64,000 bases of DNA from Sphingopyxis sp. MSC1_008 (GCF_023197165.1 NZ_JALPRD010000006.1:224380-288379); one strand, 5' to 3'; positions 26,092-35,322 are shown, counted from the first letter of the stretch. Made by a program: numbers and translations. The notes: generated from the letters alone by a model not told the origin.

Positions 26092-28314
26092 CTAATCGCT
26101 AGCGGTATCGGAAGGCGGTCGCTGTTGCGGCGGTCTGACGGTCGGCGGTGCGGTTTTCGGCACCGTCACGATCTTGGGCTGGCCGCCATTCTTCGGCGCC
26201 CCGCCATTGTCGGCCGACGGCCGCCGTCCGGTCTGTTCCTCGATCCATTGCTGGTCGAGCACCGGGCCATCCTCGGCCGGCGGCGGCGGTAGCGCCGGGT
26301 CCGTGCCCTCGGGCGGGCGGCTGTCATAAGGCAGCTCGATCGGCATGCCATTCTCATCGACGAAGCCCTCTTGGCCCGGCTCGCCCATATAGGCCTCGCC
26401 TTCGTCCTCGAGCTGCCATTCGGGCAGCACGACTTCGGTGTCGAACTGCTCGACCGGGCGCCGCGCGACCGCAACGCGCATATAATCGGCAAAGGCTTTC
26501 GCGGGTGCGCGGCCGCCCTGCAGTCCGCCGACCGCCTTCGCATCGTCGCGGCCCATCCACACGCCGGTCGTGATTCCGCTCGAGAAGCCGAGGAACCAGC
26601 CGTCCTTGTTGCTTGTTGTCGTCCCCGTCTTGCCCGCGACGGGGCGGCCGATCTGCGCCGCCTTGCCCGTCCCGGTGTTGACCGCGGTCTGGAGCAGGTC
26701 GGTGATGCCCGCGGCGACCCAATGGTCGACCAGCGTCGTCCCGCGCTCGGCGGGGCGCTGATAGAGCAGCTCGCCGCCCGCGGTTGTCACCTTGGTGATG
26801 CCATAGGGCTGTACCGACACGCCGCCGCGCGACACCGCGGCAAAGGCGGCGGTCATGTCGATCACGCGCACCTCGGCGCTGCCGAGCACCATCGAGGGAT
26901 GCGTGTTGACCGGCGTCGTGATTCCGAAACGGCGCGCCATGTTGGCGACCGCCGAAAAGCCGACTTCGTCGCCCAGCTTCGCCGCGACGGTGTTGACCGA
27001 ATAGGCAAAGGCGCTGCGCAGATCCATCGTGCCCGAAAAACGCCCCGACGAGTTGCGCGGCGACCAGCCGTTGATCGTCACGGGCTCGTCGACCACCGGA
27101 TCGCTGACCTTATAGCCCGCCTCGAGCGCCGCCATATAGACGAAGAGCTTCCACGCCGATCCCGGCTGACGCAGCGCCTGCGTCGCGCGGTTGTAGTTCG
27201 ACGACACATAATCCCTGCCGCCGACCATCGCGCGCACCGCGCCGTCGCGGTCGAGCGAAACGAGCGCGCCCTGCACATTCTTCGGCGTGTTCGCCTGGAT
27301 CGACGCGGTCGCCGCGCGCTGCATGCCCAGATCGATGGTGGTATAGACGTCGAGCGCCTCGCTGCCCTCGTCGATCAGCATGTCGAGCTGCGGCAAGGCC
27401 CAGTCGCTGAAATAGCGCGCGCTATTCTGTCCGGTTTCCTTCGCGAGCTGCACATTGGCGGGCTCGGCGCTGTCGGCCTGCGCGCGCGTGATGACGCCCG
27501 CGTCGACCATGACGTCGAGCACGACCCCGGCGCGGCCCAGCGCCGCCTGCGCGTCGGCAGTCGGCGAATAGCGCGATGGCGCTTTGACGAGGCCGGCGAC
27601 GACGGCGGCCTCGGACAGCGACATTTCGGTCGCGCTATGCCCGAAAAAGCTGTTCGACGCGGCGTCGATGCCATAGCTGCCGCCACCGAAATAGACCTTG
27701 TTCAGATAGAGTTCGAGCAGCTCGTCTTTCGAGAATTTCCATTCGAGCGCCAACGCGAGGATCATCTCGCGCATCTTGCGCGTCCAGGTGTAGCTGTTCG
27801 ACAGGAAGATATTGCGCGCAAGCTGCTGGGTGATCGTCGAGGCGCCCTGCATGCGGCGGCCGCTGCCGTAATTCTGCACCGCGAACGCCGCGGCGCGCGC
27901 CATGCCGACCGGATCGACGCCGGGGTGATAGCGAAAGCGCCGGTCCTCGACCGCGACCATCGCGTCCTGCATCACCTGCGGCGTTTCGCGCAGCGTCAGC
28001 CAGCGGCCGTAATTGGGGCCGAGCGACAGGAAGACGGTGCCGTCGGCGGCGCGGACGCGGATCGTCTGCCCGGCGGGCGATTTCTTGAGCTCCTCGAAGC
28101 TCGGCATGCGCTGCACTGCGATGCCGACCGCGACGCCGAGCGCGACGAGGGCCACGACCGCGAGGCCGAGGCCCCAGCGAAAGGCGCGGCGCAGCCACAC
28201 GCGCCAGCCCGCCGGCTCGCCGCCGGGCGTGCCGCTGCGCTTGCTGGACGATGGACGATTATTCGACGAAGCCTGCTGTCTTTCACGGCGCAAAGCCGGT
28301 GTTCCTTCCCTCAC
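26092..28314 (-). CDS. Class A penicillin-binding protein (PBP1A type)
   Basis: This 740-residue bifunctional enzyme polymerises and crosslinks peptidoglycan. One membrane helix is at about 47-68. The GT51 transglycosylase domain follows, with EDRRFRYHPGVD, GASTITQQLARN and KVYFGGGSYG. The transpeptidase domain has the SxxK serine in GSAWKLF, the SVN motif in YSVNT, and KTGTTTSN. The Pro-rich C-terminal tail (about 640-740) is probably disordered. The start is GTG, with no ATG nearby. msrB lies 34 bases upstream on the same strand. Confidence 0.93.
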   Translation of the reverse strand: MREGTPALRRERQQASSNNRPSSSKRSGTPGGEPAGWRVWLRRAFRWGLGLAVVALVALGVAVGIAVQRMPSFEELKKSPAGQTIRVRAADGTVFLSLGPNYGRWLTLRETPQVMQDAMVAVEDRRFRYHPGVDPVGMARAAAFAVQNYGSGRRMQGASTITQQLARNIFLSNSYTWTRKMREMILALALEWKFSKDELLELYLNKVYFGGGSYGIDAASNSFFGHSATEMSLSEAAVVAGLVKAPSRYSPTADAQAALGRAGVVLDVMVDAGVITRAQADSAEPANVQLAKETGQNSARYFSDWALPQLDMLIDEGSEALDVYTTIDLGMQRAATASIQANTPKNVQGALVSLDRDGAVRAMVGGRDYVSSNYNRATQALRQPGSAWKLFVYMAALEAGYKVSDPVVDEPVTINGWSPRNSSGRFSGTMDLRSAFAYSVNTVAAKLGDEVGFSAVANMARRFGITTPVNTHPSMVLGSAEVRVIDMTAAFAAVSRGGVSVQPYGITKVTTAGGELLYQRPAERGTTLVDHWVAAGITDLLQTAVNTGTGKAAQIGRPVAGKTGTTTSNKDGWFLGFSSGITTGVWMGRDDAKAVGGLQGGRAPAKAFADYMRVAVARRPVEQFDTEVVLPEWQLEDEGEAYMGEPGQEGFVDENGMPIELPYDSRPPEGTDPALPPPPAEDGPVLDQQWIEEQTGRRPSADNGGAPKNGGQPKIVTVPKTAPPTVRPPQQRPPSDTASD

Positions 28315-28348
28315 TGCGCCCCTGATGCGTCAGTCCGGGAAGGAGGTT

Positions 28349-28756
28349 TCAGCCTTCGCCGGTCTGCGCCTCATCCGGCGAGCGGTCCGCGAAGTCAAGC
28401 GCCGCGCTGTTGATGCAATAGCGCAGCCCGGTCGGCCCGGGGCCATCGGGGAAGACATGGCCGAGATGGCCTTCGCATTTGGCGCAGCGCACTTCGGTGC
28501 GGACCATGCCGTGGCTGGTATCGGTCAGTTCGGTCACCGCGCCACCTTCGGCGGGCGCCGTATAGCTTGGCCAGCCCGATCCGCTGTCGAACTTGGTACG
28601 GCTGTCGAACAGGGGTTCGCCGCAGCCGGCGCAGCGGTACATGCCGTCGCCCTTGTGATCGGTATATTTGCCGGTGAACGCCCGCTCGGTGCCGCCTTCG
28701 CGCAGCACATGATGCGCCATCGGGTCGAGCGTCTTTTCGGTTTTCGGATCGGTCAT
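28349..28756 (-). CDS. msrB: Peptide-methionine (R)-S-oxide reductase
   Basis: This 135-residue enzyme reduces methionine R-sulfoxide in proteins. Zinc cysteines appear as CAGCGEP and CAKCEGH, the core is GSGWPSY, and the catalytic Cys is in [11 protein letters not shown]. It has no signal peptide and is therefore cytoplasmic. It lies between the polyketide operon and the penicillin-binding protein on the same strand; a GGAGGATCTCC-type region precedes the ATG. Confidence 0.95.
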   Translation of the reverse strand: MTDPKTEKTLDPMAHHVLREGGTERAFTGKYTDHKGDGMYRCAGCGEPLFDSRTKFDSGSGWPSYTAPAEGGAVTELTDTSHGMVRTEVRCAKCEGHLGHVFPDGPGPTGLRYCINSAALDFADRSPDEAQTGEG

Positions 28757-28842
28757 GGAGGATCTCCTTCGGATGAGCCGTTTGGGGCACCATCGCTGTT
28801 GGCTTCAATATCGGCGCGGCGCCTCGCTACCGCAAGGGGTTG

Positions 28843-29940
28843 TCAGCGTGGCTCGATTCGCGTCGCCTGCGACATCATTCGCACCAACGCCGGAAAAAGT
28901 GACGCCATGCCCGTCATGGTTCCTGCCGTGTGCCGATTTTCGCCCATCCGCCAGACGAGATTGGCGAGCGCGAAGGGGCGCGTCATCTTTGTGGCGAGGC
29001 GTTTCTGAAATCCGGGCGCCGCGCCGCTGCCCGCGTGACGCCACGCCGCCACCGCCGCCTCGGCGCTCGCAAGCGCGAGTCCCATGCCCTCACCCGCCAG
29101 GCTCGGGATCACCCCCGCCTGGTCGCCGAGCCGGAACAAGCCAGTCACTGTATCGGCCGCGCGCCAGCCATAAGGGACATGCCCGATCGCATCGACGGCG
29201 CGCGACCAGTCGGCATGCGCCAGCCGCTCGCCGAGATGCGGGAGCCTGTCGCCCAGCGCGCGCAGCAACGCAGCCGGATCGCTCCCCGCTTCATCGAGCC
29301 GCGATTTGTGCACCGCGAGGCACAGGTTGCCGCTGCCGTCCTCCTGCCGCACCAGCCCGGCATAGCCGCGATCGAACAGGTGGAGCTCGACGGAATCGCC
29401 GACCAGCCGGTCGAGCGCAGCGTGCGCCGGGAGGCGGAGGCGCAATCCGATTGCGGGGTCGGCGCGCTGCCATGCGGCGGGTTCGCGCGGAAAGCCGCGA
29501 AAGCCATGCTTGCCCGCGGCGAGGAAGAGCGACGGCGCGGCCAGCGTCGCACCGTCGCGCGTCTGCACCGCGCCGCCGTCGAGCGCCGTCGCATGGACGC
29601 CGCGTTCGAGGCCTGCGCCCGCCGCCACGACGGCCGCCTGCAATGCGCTATCGAGCCGGCGGCGCGACACGCCCATTGCCTCGCCGGGCAGCACGGTTTC
29701 GCTCCGCCGTTCGCCCGCGAACAGGCGCACGCGGCGGACCGCTTGCCCGCCGAGCGCCGCGCGCTCGATCCCGAGCGCGTCGAGCCGCTGCAATGTCTGC
29801 CAGCTCAGGAAACCGCCGCACAGCGCATCGCCCGTTTCGCGCGCGCGTTCGAGCAACAGTGTCTTTGCGCCCGCGCGCGCCAGCCCGATCGCCGCGGCCG
29901 ACCCGGCGGGTCCGGCGCCGACGACGATCGCGTCGCTCAC
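28843..29940 (-). CDS. FAD-dependent oxidoreductase of the type III PKS operon
   Basis: This 365-residue flavoprotein has an N-terminal Rossmann motif (VVGAGPAGSAAAIGLARAG at about residues 6-24) and the GD motif region FRLGDQAGVIPSLAGEGMGLA. The family includes geranylgeranyl reductase-like and aromatic hydroxylase-like enzymes. It starts with GTG, overlapping the methyltransferase stop (GTGA). By analogy with SrsC of Streptomyces phenolic-lipid synthesis, it may hydroxylate or reduce the polyketide. The reaction is not provable from sequence. Confidence 0.85.
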   Translation of the reverse strand: MSDAIVVGAGPAGSAAAIGLARAGAKTLLLERARETGDALCGGFLSWQTLQRLDALGIERAALGGQAVRRVRLFAGERRSETVLPGEAMGVSRRRLDSALQAAVVAAGAGLERGVHATALDGGAVQTRDGATLAAPSLFLAAGKHGFRGFPREPAAWQRADPAIGLRLRLPAHAALDRLVGDSVELHLFDRGYAGLVRQEDGSGNLCLAVHKSRLDEAGSDPAALLRALGDRLPHLGERLAHADWSRAVDAIGHVPYGWRAADTVTGLFRLGDQAGVIPSLAGEGMGLALASAEAAVAAWRHAGSGAAPGFQKRLATKMTRPFALANLVWRMGENRHTAGTMTGMASLFPALVRMMSQATRIEPR

Positions 29941-30650
29941 CGGATGCGCTCGACGCAAAGCCGATAGGGAAAGCTGCGAAAAATGCGGCATTCGCTTGCC
30001 GTGCCGGGCAGCGCCTCGGCCAGCATCGCTTGCCACTCGGCGCGGCGAAAGCTGCGCCCAACCGACAGCTGCCCGTCGCGCCGCACGATCGGGTCGACCC
30101 ACGCCAACGTCGCGAGCAGCGGATAACCGGCGAAGGGCAGGCGCTGGCGGTGGAGGTCGTTGACCAGCCAGCCGCGCGCCGCCTCGCCTTCCATGAAGCG
30201 CAAGAATTCGGCGCGCTGCGCGGGCGTCATATGATGCGTGACGAGGCTGGAGAGGATGATGTCCCACCCCTGCCCCGCGAGCGCCCGGTAATCGCCGGTA
30301 ATCAGCCGCGCCCGCGCGCCGAGCCGCGTCGCCGCCACCGCCTCGCTCTTGCGATTGAGGTCGACGCCGACCAGGTCGAGCGCAACCCCGCGCTTGTCGC
30401 CCCAGCGCGCGATCCGCGCGAGCATGTCGCCCGCGCCGAACCCGACGTCGAGGATTCGCCACGGCCGGTCGCCGATGCCGCGCGCGCGAACCCGGTCGAG
30501 AAAGCCCAGCGTCGGACGCGGCGCCATCGTCAGCCCGTTGATGCGCGACAGGTCGGCGAGCACGCGGGCATAGCGTTCGGGTGACAGGTCGGCGGCGTCC
30601 ATCTCCTCCTCCTGCGCGATCGGGGCACGGAGGCTGGCGAACGGGTTCAT
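29937..30650 (-). CDS. SAM-dependent methyltransferase of the type III PKS operon
   Basis: This 237-residue class I methyltransferase has motif I in ILDVGFGAGDML and an acidic motif II in LVGVDLNRKS. It overlaps the polyketide synthase stop by 4 bases (ATGA) and the oxidoreductase start by 4 bases, so the three are translationally coupled. It probably methylates the polyketide product or an acid intermediate. It is soluble, unlike SrsB of Streptomyces, which is membrane-bound. Confidence 0.85.
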   Translation of the reverse strand: MNPFASLRAPIAQEEEMDAADLSPERYARVLADLSRINGLTMAPRPTLGFLDRVRARGIGDRPWRILDVGFGAGDMLARIARWGDKRGVALDLVGVDLNRKSEAVAATRLGARARLITGDYRALAGQGWDIILSSLVTHHMTPAQRAEFLRFMEGEAARGWLVNDLHRQRLPFAGYPLLATLAWVDPIVRRDGQLSVGRSFRRAEWQAMLAEALPGTASECRIFRSFPYRLCVERIR

Positions 30651-31729
30651 GACGCGGTGAAGCGGATCGCTTCGGCGGCGAGCCCGGGGCCGAAAGCGAT
30701 GGCGACGCCCTCCCCCTTCGCGCCGCGCGCCATCATGTCGGCGAGCACGAACAATATCGTCGCCGACGACATATTGCCGAAGCGCGCGAGCACCGTGCGG
30801 CTGTCGGCGAGGGTGTCCGGATCGACGCCGAGCGCATGCTCGACCGCGTCGAGTACCGAGCGCCCTCCGGCGTGGACCGCGAGCAAGGGCGGCGGGCCGG
30901 CCTCGCCGAACAGTGCGCATTGCACATCGGGCTTGGCTAATGTTTCGCGCAGCCGCCCGGGCACTTCGCCCGACAGCTGCATTTCGAACCCCTTGTCGCC
31001 GATATCCCACCGGATCAGATCCGCGCTGTCCTCGAGCGCAAAGCTGCGACCTTCGCCCAGTTCGAGCCCGCCCGGCGCGGCCGACACGATCCCCGCCGCC
31101 GCGCCGTCGCTGAATTGCAGCATCATCAGCAGGGGCTCGGCCTCATTGGCGGGCGAGAGGTGCAGGCTCGACAGTTCGACGCTGACCACCAGCACGACGG
31201 CGCCGGGCTCGGACCGCACGATATGCCGCGCGGTGCGCAGCGCGGTGACCCCGGCATAACAGCCCATGAAACCGATCAGCACGCGCTCGACCGTCGCGGG
31301 CAGCCCCAGCCGCTGCGCGATGATCTGATCGATCCCGGGCGCGACGAAGCCGGTGCAGCTCGCGACGACGATATGCGTGACGCGCGCCGGGTCGAGCGCG
31401 TCGCCGAGCCCGGCAATCGCCTGCATCGCGAGGTCGGGCGCATGCTGCGCATAGGCCGCCATGCGCGCCGACGTCGGCGGCAGGTCGGGGACGTCGTAAA
31501 ACCCGCCCGCCTCGACTGGCGAACCGCCATCTTCCGTCGGTGGCAGCACCGACCAGCGATGGTCGATCCCCGACCGCGCCGCCATGCGCGCAAAGATCGC
31601 GCGCACGCGCTCGTCGGTCAGCCGCGGCGTCGCCCAGTCGATGAAGGATTGATGGATATCATGCCCCGGCACCGCGGTGGCGAGGGCGTTCAGCCGGGGA
31701 GACGGCGGGTGTCTGGTCATCGCGCACAT
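30647..31729 (-). CDS. Type III polyketide synthase
   Basis: This 360-residue chalcone-synthase-like enzyme extends an acyl-CoA starter with malonyl-CoA. The catalytic triad is visible: Cys125 in VASCTGF, His286 in AVHAGG (usually HPGG), and Asn319 in FGNMSSAT. The CoA-fold loop near the C-terminus reads AFGPGLAAEAI (usually GFGPG). Bacterial relatives make alkylresorcinols, alkylpyrones or tetrahydroxynaphthalene; the product here is unknown. A second ATG at 31720 is possible. It heads a three-gene operon and is divergent from the DUF4402 gene. Confidence 0.92.
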   Translation of the reverse strand: MCAMTRHPPSPRLNALATAVPGHDIHQSFIDWATPRLTDERVRAIFARMAARSGIDHRWSVLPPTEDGGSPVEAGGFYDVPDLPPTSARMAAYAQHAPDLAMQAIAGLGDALDPARVTHIVVASCTGFVAPGIDQIIAQRLGLPATVERVLIGFMGCYAGVTALRTARHIVRSEPGAVVLVVSVELSSLHLSPANEAEPLLMMLQFSDGAAAGIVSAAPGGLELGEGRSFALEDSADLIRWDIGDKGFEMQLSGEVPGRLRETLAKPDVQCALFGEAGPPPLLAVHAGGRSVLDAVEHALGVDPDTLADSRTVLARFGNMSSATILFVLADMMARGAKGEGVAIAFGPGLAAEAIRFTAS

Positions 31730-31803
31730 GTGGCCGAAAAGCGGGAAACTGGCCAGCGATTAGCACTGCCGTCGCTTTACCGCGGCTTAACCATGTCGGT
31801 TCT

Positions 31804-32328
31804 ATGTCGATGGGTGTGAAATGGCGTCTTTTCCTTGGCTTTGCGCTGGCATTCGGCGCTGCGCCCGCCGCGGCGGCGCAATGCCTGCTCTGCGCGCAGG
31901 ACAAGGCGGCGGGCAGCGCGGCGCGCAAGGCCGAGGTGCCGCTGCGCATCGATGTCGAAACCCGGCTCGATATGGGCCGCGTCGCGGTCGGCGCTATGGG
32001 GGGCGAGGTCGAAATCGATCCCGCCTCGGGCGCCCGCCGCGTGCGCGGCGATGTCGTCGATCTCGGCGGCTTTGCGCTGACCGGCACGGTCACCGTGCGC
32101 GGCGAACCGGGCGCGGAGGTACGGGTGATCCTTCCTGCCAGCATCGACCTCGAGAGCGGCCATGGCCGCACCGCGCGCGTCACTGGCCTTATCACCGACC
32201 TGTCGGCCGCGCCGCGTCTCGGCGCCGACGGCCGGCTTCAGTTCCGCTTCGGCGGCCGGCTCCAGATAGCCGGGCTCGACGACGGCGACTATCGCGGCCG
32301 GGTTCCGGTGACGGTCGAATATCAATAG
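31804..32328 (+). CDS. DUF4402-domain secreted protein
   Basis: This 174-residue protein has a signal peptide (about residues 1-25, ending AAA). A beta-rich domain of the DUF4402 family follows (GFALTGTVTVRGEPGA and ALDDGDYRG-type end with VPVTVEYQ). Such domains resemble pilin-like or surface beta-sandwich subunits. Two Cys (AQCLLCAQ) just after the cleavage site are notable. The precise role is unknown. An in-frame ATG at 31810 could also serve as start. Confidence 0.78.
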   Translation: MSMGVKWRLFLGFALAFGAAPAAAAQCLLCAQDKAAGSAARKAEVPLRIDVETRLDMGRVAVGAMGGEVEIDPASGARRVRGDVVDLGGFALTGTVTVRGEPGAEVRVILPASIDLESGHGRTARVTGLITDLSAAPRLGADGRLQFRFGGRLQIAGLDDGDYRGRVPVTVEYQ

Positions 32329-32333
32329 AGCGA

Positions 32334-32361
32334 GGTGGGAAGCGAACCGTCGCTTCCCACC
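32334..32361. terminator. Bidirectional hairpin between convergent genes
   Basis: GGTGGGAAGCGA (32334-32345) and TCGCTTCCCACC (32350-32361) form a perfect 12-bp stem with loop ACCG. It sits in the 39-base gap between the DUF4402 gene and catB. No T-run follows on either side, so termination is inferred from position. Confidence 0.6.
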
Positions 32362-32367
32362 CCCGGA

Positions 32368-33000
32368 TCAATGCGGCTGCCAGCCGCTCCACAAGTCGTG
32401 CAGGCCGGCAATGTCGCCGCTGCACAATTGCGGCATCGCCTCGCGCAGTCGATCGTCGGGCCAATGCCACCATTGCATGTCCAGCAACGCCGCGATGTCG
32501 CCATCGGCGAAGCGTTTGCGGATCGGGGCTGCCGGATTCCCGCCGACGATCGTGTAAGGTTCGACGTCGCGGGTCACGACCGCCCGGGTGCCAATGACGG
32601 CGCCGTCGCCGATCCGGATGCCCGGCATGACGATCGCTTCCGAGCCGATCCAGACATCGTGACCGATCACGGTATCGCCTGCCGGGAGGAAGCCGTTCCG
32701 GGCGCCGCCGAACGCCGCAACATCGGGCATCCAAAAAAAGGGAAAGGTGCTGATCCAGTCGTTCCGGTGGCCCTGATTGCCCGCCATGATGAAGGCAGCG
32801 CCCGATCCGATCGAACAGAAGCTACCAATGATCAGCTTGTCCGCGTTTTCATCGGGAAGGATGAAGCGGGCGCAGTCGTCGAAGCTGTAGCCGTGATAAT
32901 AGCCCGAATAATAGCTGAAGCGACCGACTCGAATATTCGGCTGCGTAACTTGTTTGTCGAGCGTTATCCCCTTGAAGGGACTTTCGAAAAAATTGTCCAT
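32368..33000 (-). CDS. catB: CatB/Vat-type xenobiotic O-acetyltransferase
   Basis: This 210-residue left-handed beta-helix acetyltransferase closely follows the type B chloramphenicol acetyltransferase pattern. It begins [11 protein letters not shown] and has [23 protein letters not shown] and [17 protein letters not shown], with catalytic His78. Hexapeptide repeats continue to about 165, with a helical C-terminal end. Known members acetylate chloramphenicol or streptogramin A in the cytoplasm. Activity on either drug is untested here. The gene is less GC-rich than its neighbours and has a gene-free 5' region. Confidence 0.87.
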   Translation of the reverse strand: MDNFFESPFKGITLDKQVTQPNIRVGRFSYYSGYYHGYSFDDCARFILPDENADKLIIGSFCSIGSGAAFIMAGNQGHRNDWISTFPFFWMPDVAAFGGARNGFLPAGDTVIGHDVWIGSEAIVMPGIRIGDGAVIGTRAVVTRDVEPYTIVGGNPAAPIRKRFADGDIAALLDMQWWHWPDDRLREAMPQLCSGDIAGLHDLWSGWQPH

Positions 33001-33214
33001 GTGAACACCTGCGGTGTCGATGACCTGTCGGCCAACGAAGGATGAAGACGATATTCGTCGACAGGCGCGACCCGATGGTGCGCCTTCGTCGTCCCTCGCG
33101 TCAGTGGCGCGGGAACCCCATGCAGGTGGTACACGGTGCGGACTTCATGGAAGACACGCTAAGGCGTCATGAACGCCGTGGCAATATCGCGGCACCAAGT
33201 TCGCGTTCACTGGT
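33001..33214. other. Gene-free region upstream of catB
   Basis: This 214-base stretch lies between catB and yggS. It is less GC-rich than the surroundings. I see a small GGCGT/ACGCC hairpin near 33163-33177 but no convincing gene; the 81-codon frame here has no family features. It presumably holds the catB promoter. Confidence 0.4.
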
Positions 33215-33877
33215 TCAGCTTCGTGACCCGAACAATGCTGTCCCGACGCGCACATGCGTCGCGCCCAGCATCACCGCAATCTCATAATCGCCGCTCATCC
33301 CCATCGACCGCAGCGGCAGGCCGAGACGCTCGGCGAGTTCGTCGAGCAGCGCGAAAAAAGGGGCGGGTTCGATCTCGGCGGGGGGGATCGCCATCAGCCC
33401 GTCGATCGTCAGCCCGGCGTCCTTCGCTTCGGCGAGCAGCGCGGGCAGGTCGGCGACCGCGCAGCCGCCCTTCTGCTCCTCGTCGCCGATATTGACCTGG
33501 ACGAACAGCTGCGGCTGCTTGCCCGCCTTGGCGCACGCCTTCGCGATGGCTTGTACCAGCGAGCTGCGGTCGAGCGAATGGATCGCGTCGAACAGAGCCA
33601 CCGCTTCCTCGGCCTTGTTCGATTGCAGCTGGCCGATCAGGTGGAGCACGATATCGGGGGTTTCGGCGCGCAGCTCGGGCCATTTCGCCGCGGCTTCCTG
33701 CACGCGGTTCTCGCCGAAGTGGCGCTGGCCCGCGGCGATCAACGGGCGGATCGCGTCCGCGTCGTGCGTCTTCGACACCGCGATCAGGCAGATCTCGTCG
33801 ACCCGCCGCTGCGCGCGCTTGGCCGCGCCCGCGATATTCGCATTTACCTCGGCCAGCCGGTCTGCTGCTTCGCTCAT
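33215..33877 (-). CDS. YggS-family PLP homeostasis protein
   Basis: This 220-residue single-domain PLP-binding protein has a fold like alanine racemase. The lysine that holds PLP is Lys36 in LIAVSKTHDA. The family core FGENRVQEA, WHLIGQLQSNK-like HLIGQLQSNKA and GMSGDYEIAV is present. It keeps pyridoxal phosphate and amino acid pools balanced. The ATG at 33877 was chosen because the family starts there; the longer open frame has no family support. Confidence 0.93.
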   Translation of the reverse strand: MSEAADRLAEVNANIAGAAKRAQRRVDEICLIAVSKTHDADAIRPLIAAGQRHFGENRVQEAAAKWPELRAETPDIVLHLIGQLQSNKAEEAVALFDAIHSLDRSSLVQAIAKACAKAGKQPQLFVQVNIGDEEQKGGCAVADLPALLAEAKDAGLTIDGLMAIPPAEIEPAPFFALLDELAERLGLPLRSMGMSGDYEIAVMLGATHVRVGTALFGSRS

Positions 33878-33934
33878 CGTCTCGGTTCCATCCCGCGCGT
33901 TGCGCGCGCTCGCGACGCGCCTATAGAAAGGGCG

Positions 33935-34564
33935 ATGCGCCCGCGCCACCCCCTCCTGCCGAACGCATGGCTGTTCAGCGACGAGCGGAGCGAGGCCGGC
34001 ATCGCCGAACTCGCATCGCTGCTTCCGCCCGGCAGCGGCATCGTCCTTCGCCACGACAGTATGGCACCCGGTGCGCGATGGCGCCTGCTGCGGCGGTTGA
34101 TGCGCATCGCGCGCGCGCGCGCGCTGACCGTGTTGCTCGCGGGATCGCCCGCCACCGCGCGGCGCTGGGGCGCCGACGGCGTCCACCTTCGCCAGCGTGA
34201 CGCAACGCATGCGGGGCAGGCGCATCGGCTCGGCCTGTTGCTGACGATGCCCGTCCATGATGCGCTCGAGGCGCGCCGCGCGCGCAAGGCCGGAGCCAAC
34301 GCCGTCTTCATCTCGCCGCTCCACCCGACGCGATCGCACCCCGGCGCACCGGTGCTCGGGCGCGCGGCGTGGCTGCGGCTCGCGCGGCTGTCGGGCGTAC
34401 AGCCGATCGCGCTCGGCGGGATGACAGCAGCGCGTGCGCGCGCGCTAAGCCGTGCAAGCGGAATCAAACCCGGCTGGGCGGCGATTGATGCCTGGTCGGA
34501 TAAGCGGGAAGAAAAGGCGGCGAAGCGCCGGAAACGTCAGAAGCGGAACGCGGTTCCGACATAG
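33935..34564 (+). CDS. ThiE-like thiamine phosphate synthase family protein
   Basis: This 209-residue TIM-barrel protein resembles the ThiE/TenI family. Features include WGADGVHLRQRD, AGANAVFISPLHPTRSHPGAP and PIALGGMTAARARAL. ThiE joins the pyrimidine and thiazole parts of thiamine. TenI relatives are thiazole tautomerases, so the exact reaction is open. The Lys/Arg-rich tail is an addition. It is divergent from yggS and overlaps the next convergent gene by 28 bases. Confidence 0.8.
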   Translation: MRPRHPLLPNAWLFSDERSEAGIAELASLLPPGSGIVLRHDSMAPGARWRLLRRLMRIARARALTVLLAGSPATARRWGADGVHLRQRDATHAGQAHRLGLLLTMPVHDALEARRARKAGANAVFISPLHPTRSHPGAPVLGRAAWLRLARLSGVQPIALGGMTAARARALSRASGIKPGWAAIDAWSDKREEKAAKRRKRQKRNAVPT

Positions 34565-35250
34565 ACCGCCTGGCTGTCGCGACGCGTATCGGTCAGCGGC
34601 TCGATGCGGTCGTCGCTCTTGTACCGAACGCCCGCAGTGACGTCGATGTTCTTGGTCAGGCGATAGCTGCTGACGACATCGACGGCCGACGCTTCGCCAG
34701 GAGCCGTGACGCGATCGGTTGCCCCGCTTGGGTCGCTTGGGCGGTTGACCATACGCGTGGCGAAGCGCGACTTCTTCTCGTCCTGTTCCGGGGCTTTCGC
34801 GACCGGCAGGTTGCGAAGGTCGGTGCCGCGCGGCAGTGCCGGCGTGACGAATTTCTCGAATCCGACCGAGGCGCCCAGATTATAGGCGACGGGGGTGATC
34901 GCGACCGGCGCGGTCCGCCCCGCAGCCAGCGCAGATGTGCGCGTGGCGCTCGATGCGTCGTCGCGGGCGCGAATCACGACGGTGATCGCGCGGTTCTTGC
35001 GGCCGTCGTCGGGGAGCGCGGGGGTGAAGCTGAAGCTGCCGCGCTGTTCGGCCGACATCTTGTTATAGCGTGCGATCAGCCGCTCATCGCCCGACGCCGG
35101 GGTGAACTGGCCAAGCAGGGTTTCCGAAAGCGTGGTGTCGCGGATGCGGTCGCTGCTCGACATCGCGGCGAGCGCTGGCGGAAGCGCAAGCGAAACCACC
35201 GCCAAAGCGGTGAGGCTTCCTTTCCAAAAATGTCGCGATGTCCGCGCCAT
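34537..35250 (-). CDS. Hypothetical secreted or outer-membrane protein
   Basis: I do not recognise a named family. The 237-residue protein has a signal peptide (about 1-29, ending ALA). The C-terminal part reads as alternating beta strands (VVSSYRLTKNIDVTAGVRYKS) and ends in QAVYVGTAFRF. The terminal phenylalanine is typical of outer-membrane barrels. The middle is Ala/Arg/Asp-rich. Its 3' end overlaps the ThiE-like gene by 28 bases. It may sit in the outer membrane as a small barrel. Confidence 0.75.
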   Translation of the reverse strand: MARTSRHFWKGSLTALAVVSLALPPALAAMSSSDRIRDTTLSETLLGQFTPASGDERLIARYNKMSAEQRGSFSFTPALPDDGRKNRAITVVIRARDDASSATRTSALAAGRTAPVAITPVAYNLGASVGFEKFVTPALPRGTDLRNLPVAKAPEQDEKKSRFATRMVNRPSDPSGATDRVTAPGEASAVDVVSSYRLTKNIDVTAGVRYKSDDRIEPLTDTRRDSQAVYVGTAFRF

Positions 35251-35322
35251 TGCCCTACGACTCCAACCCCAATCGATTCTTCAGATAGGACTCCCGGCGC
35301 GATATTGCCAGTGAATCCCGTC

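Noticed and set aside
33042..33287. Plus-strand 81-codon frame upstream of catB
   Set aside because: No family features, no ribosome-binding site, and it runs into the antisense of yggS.
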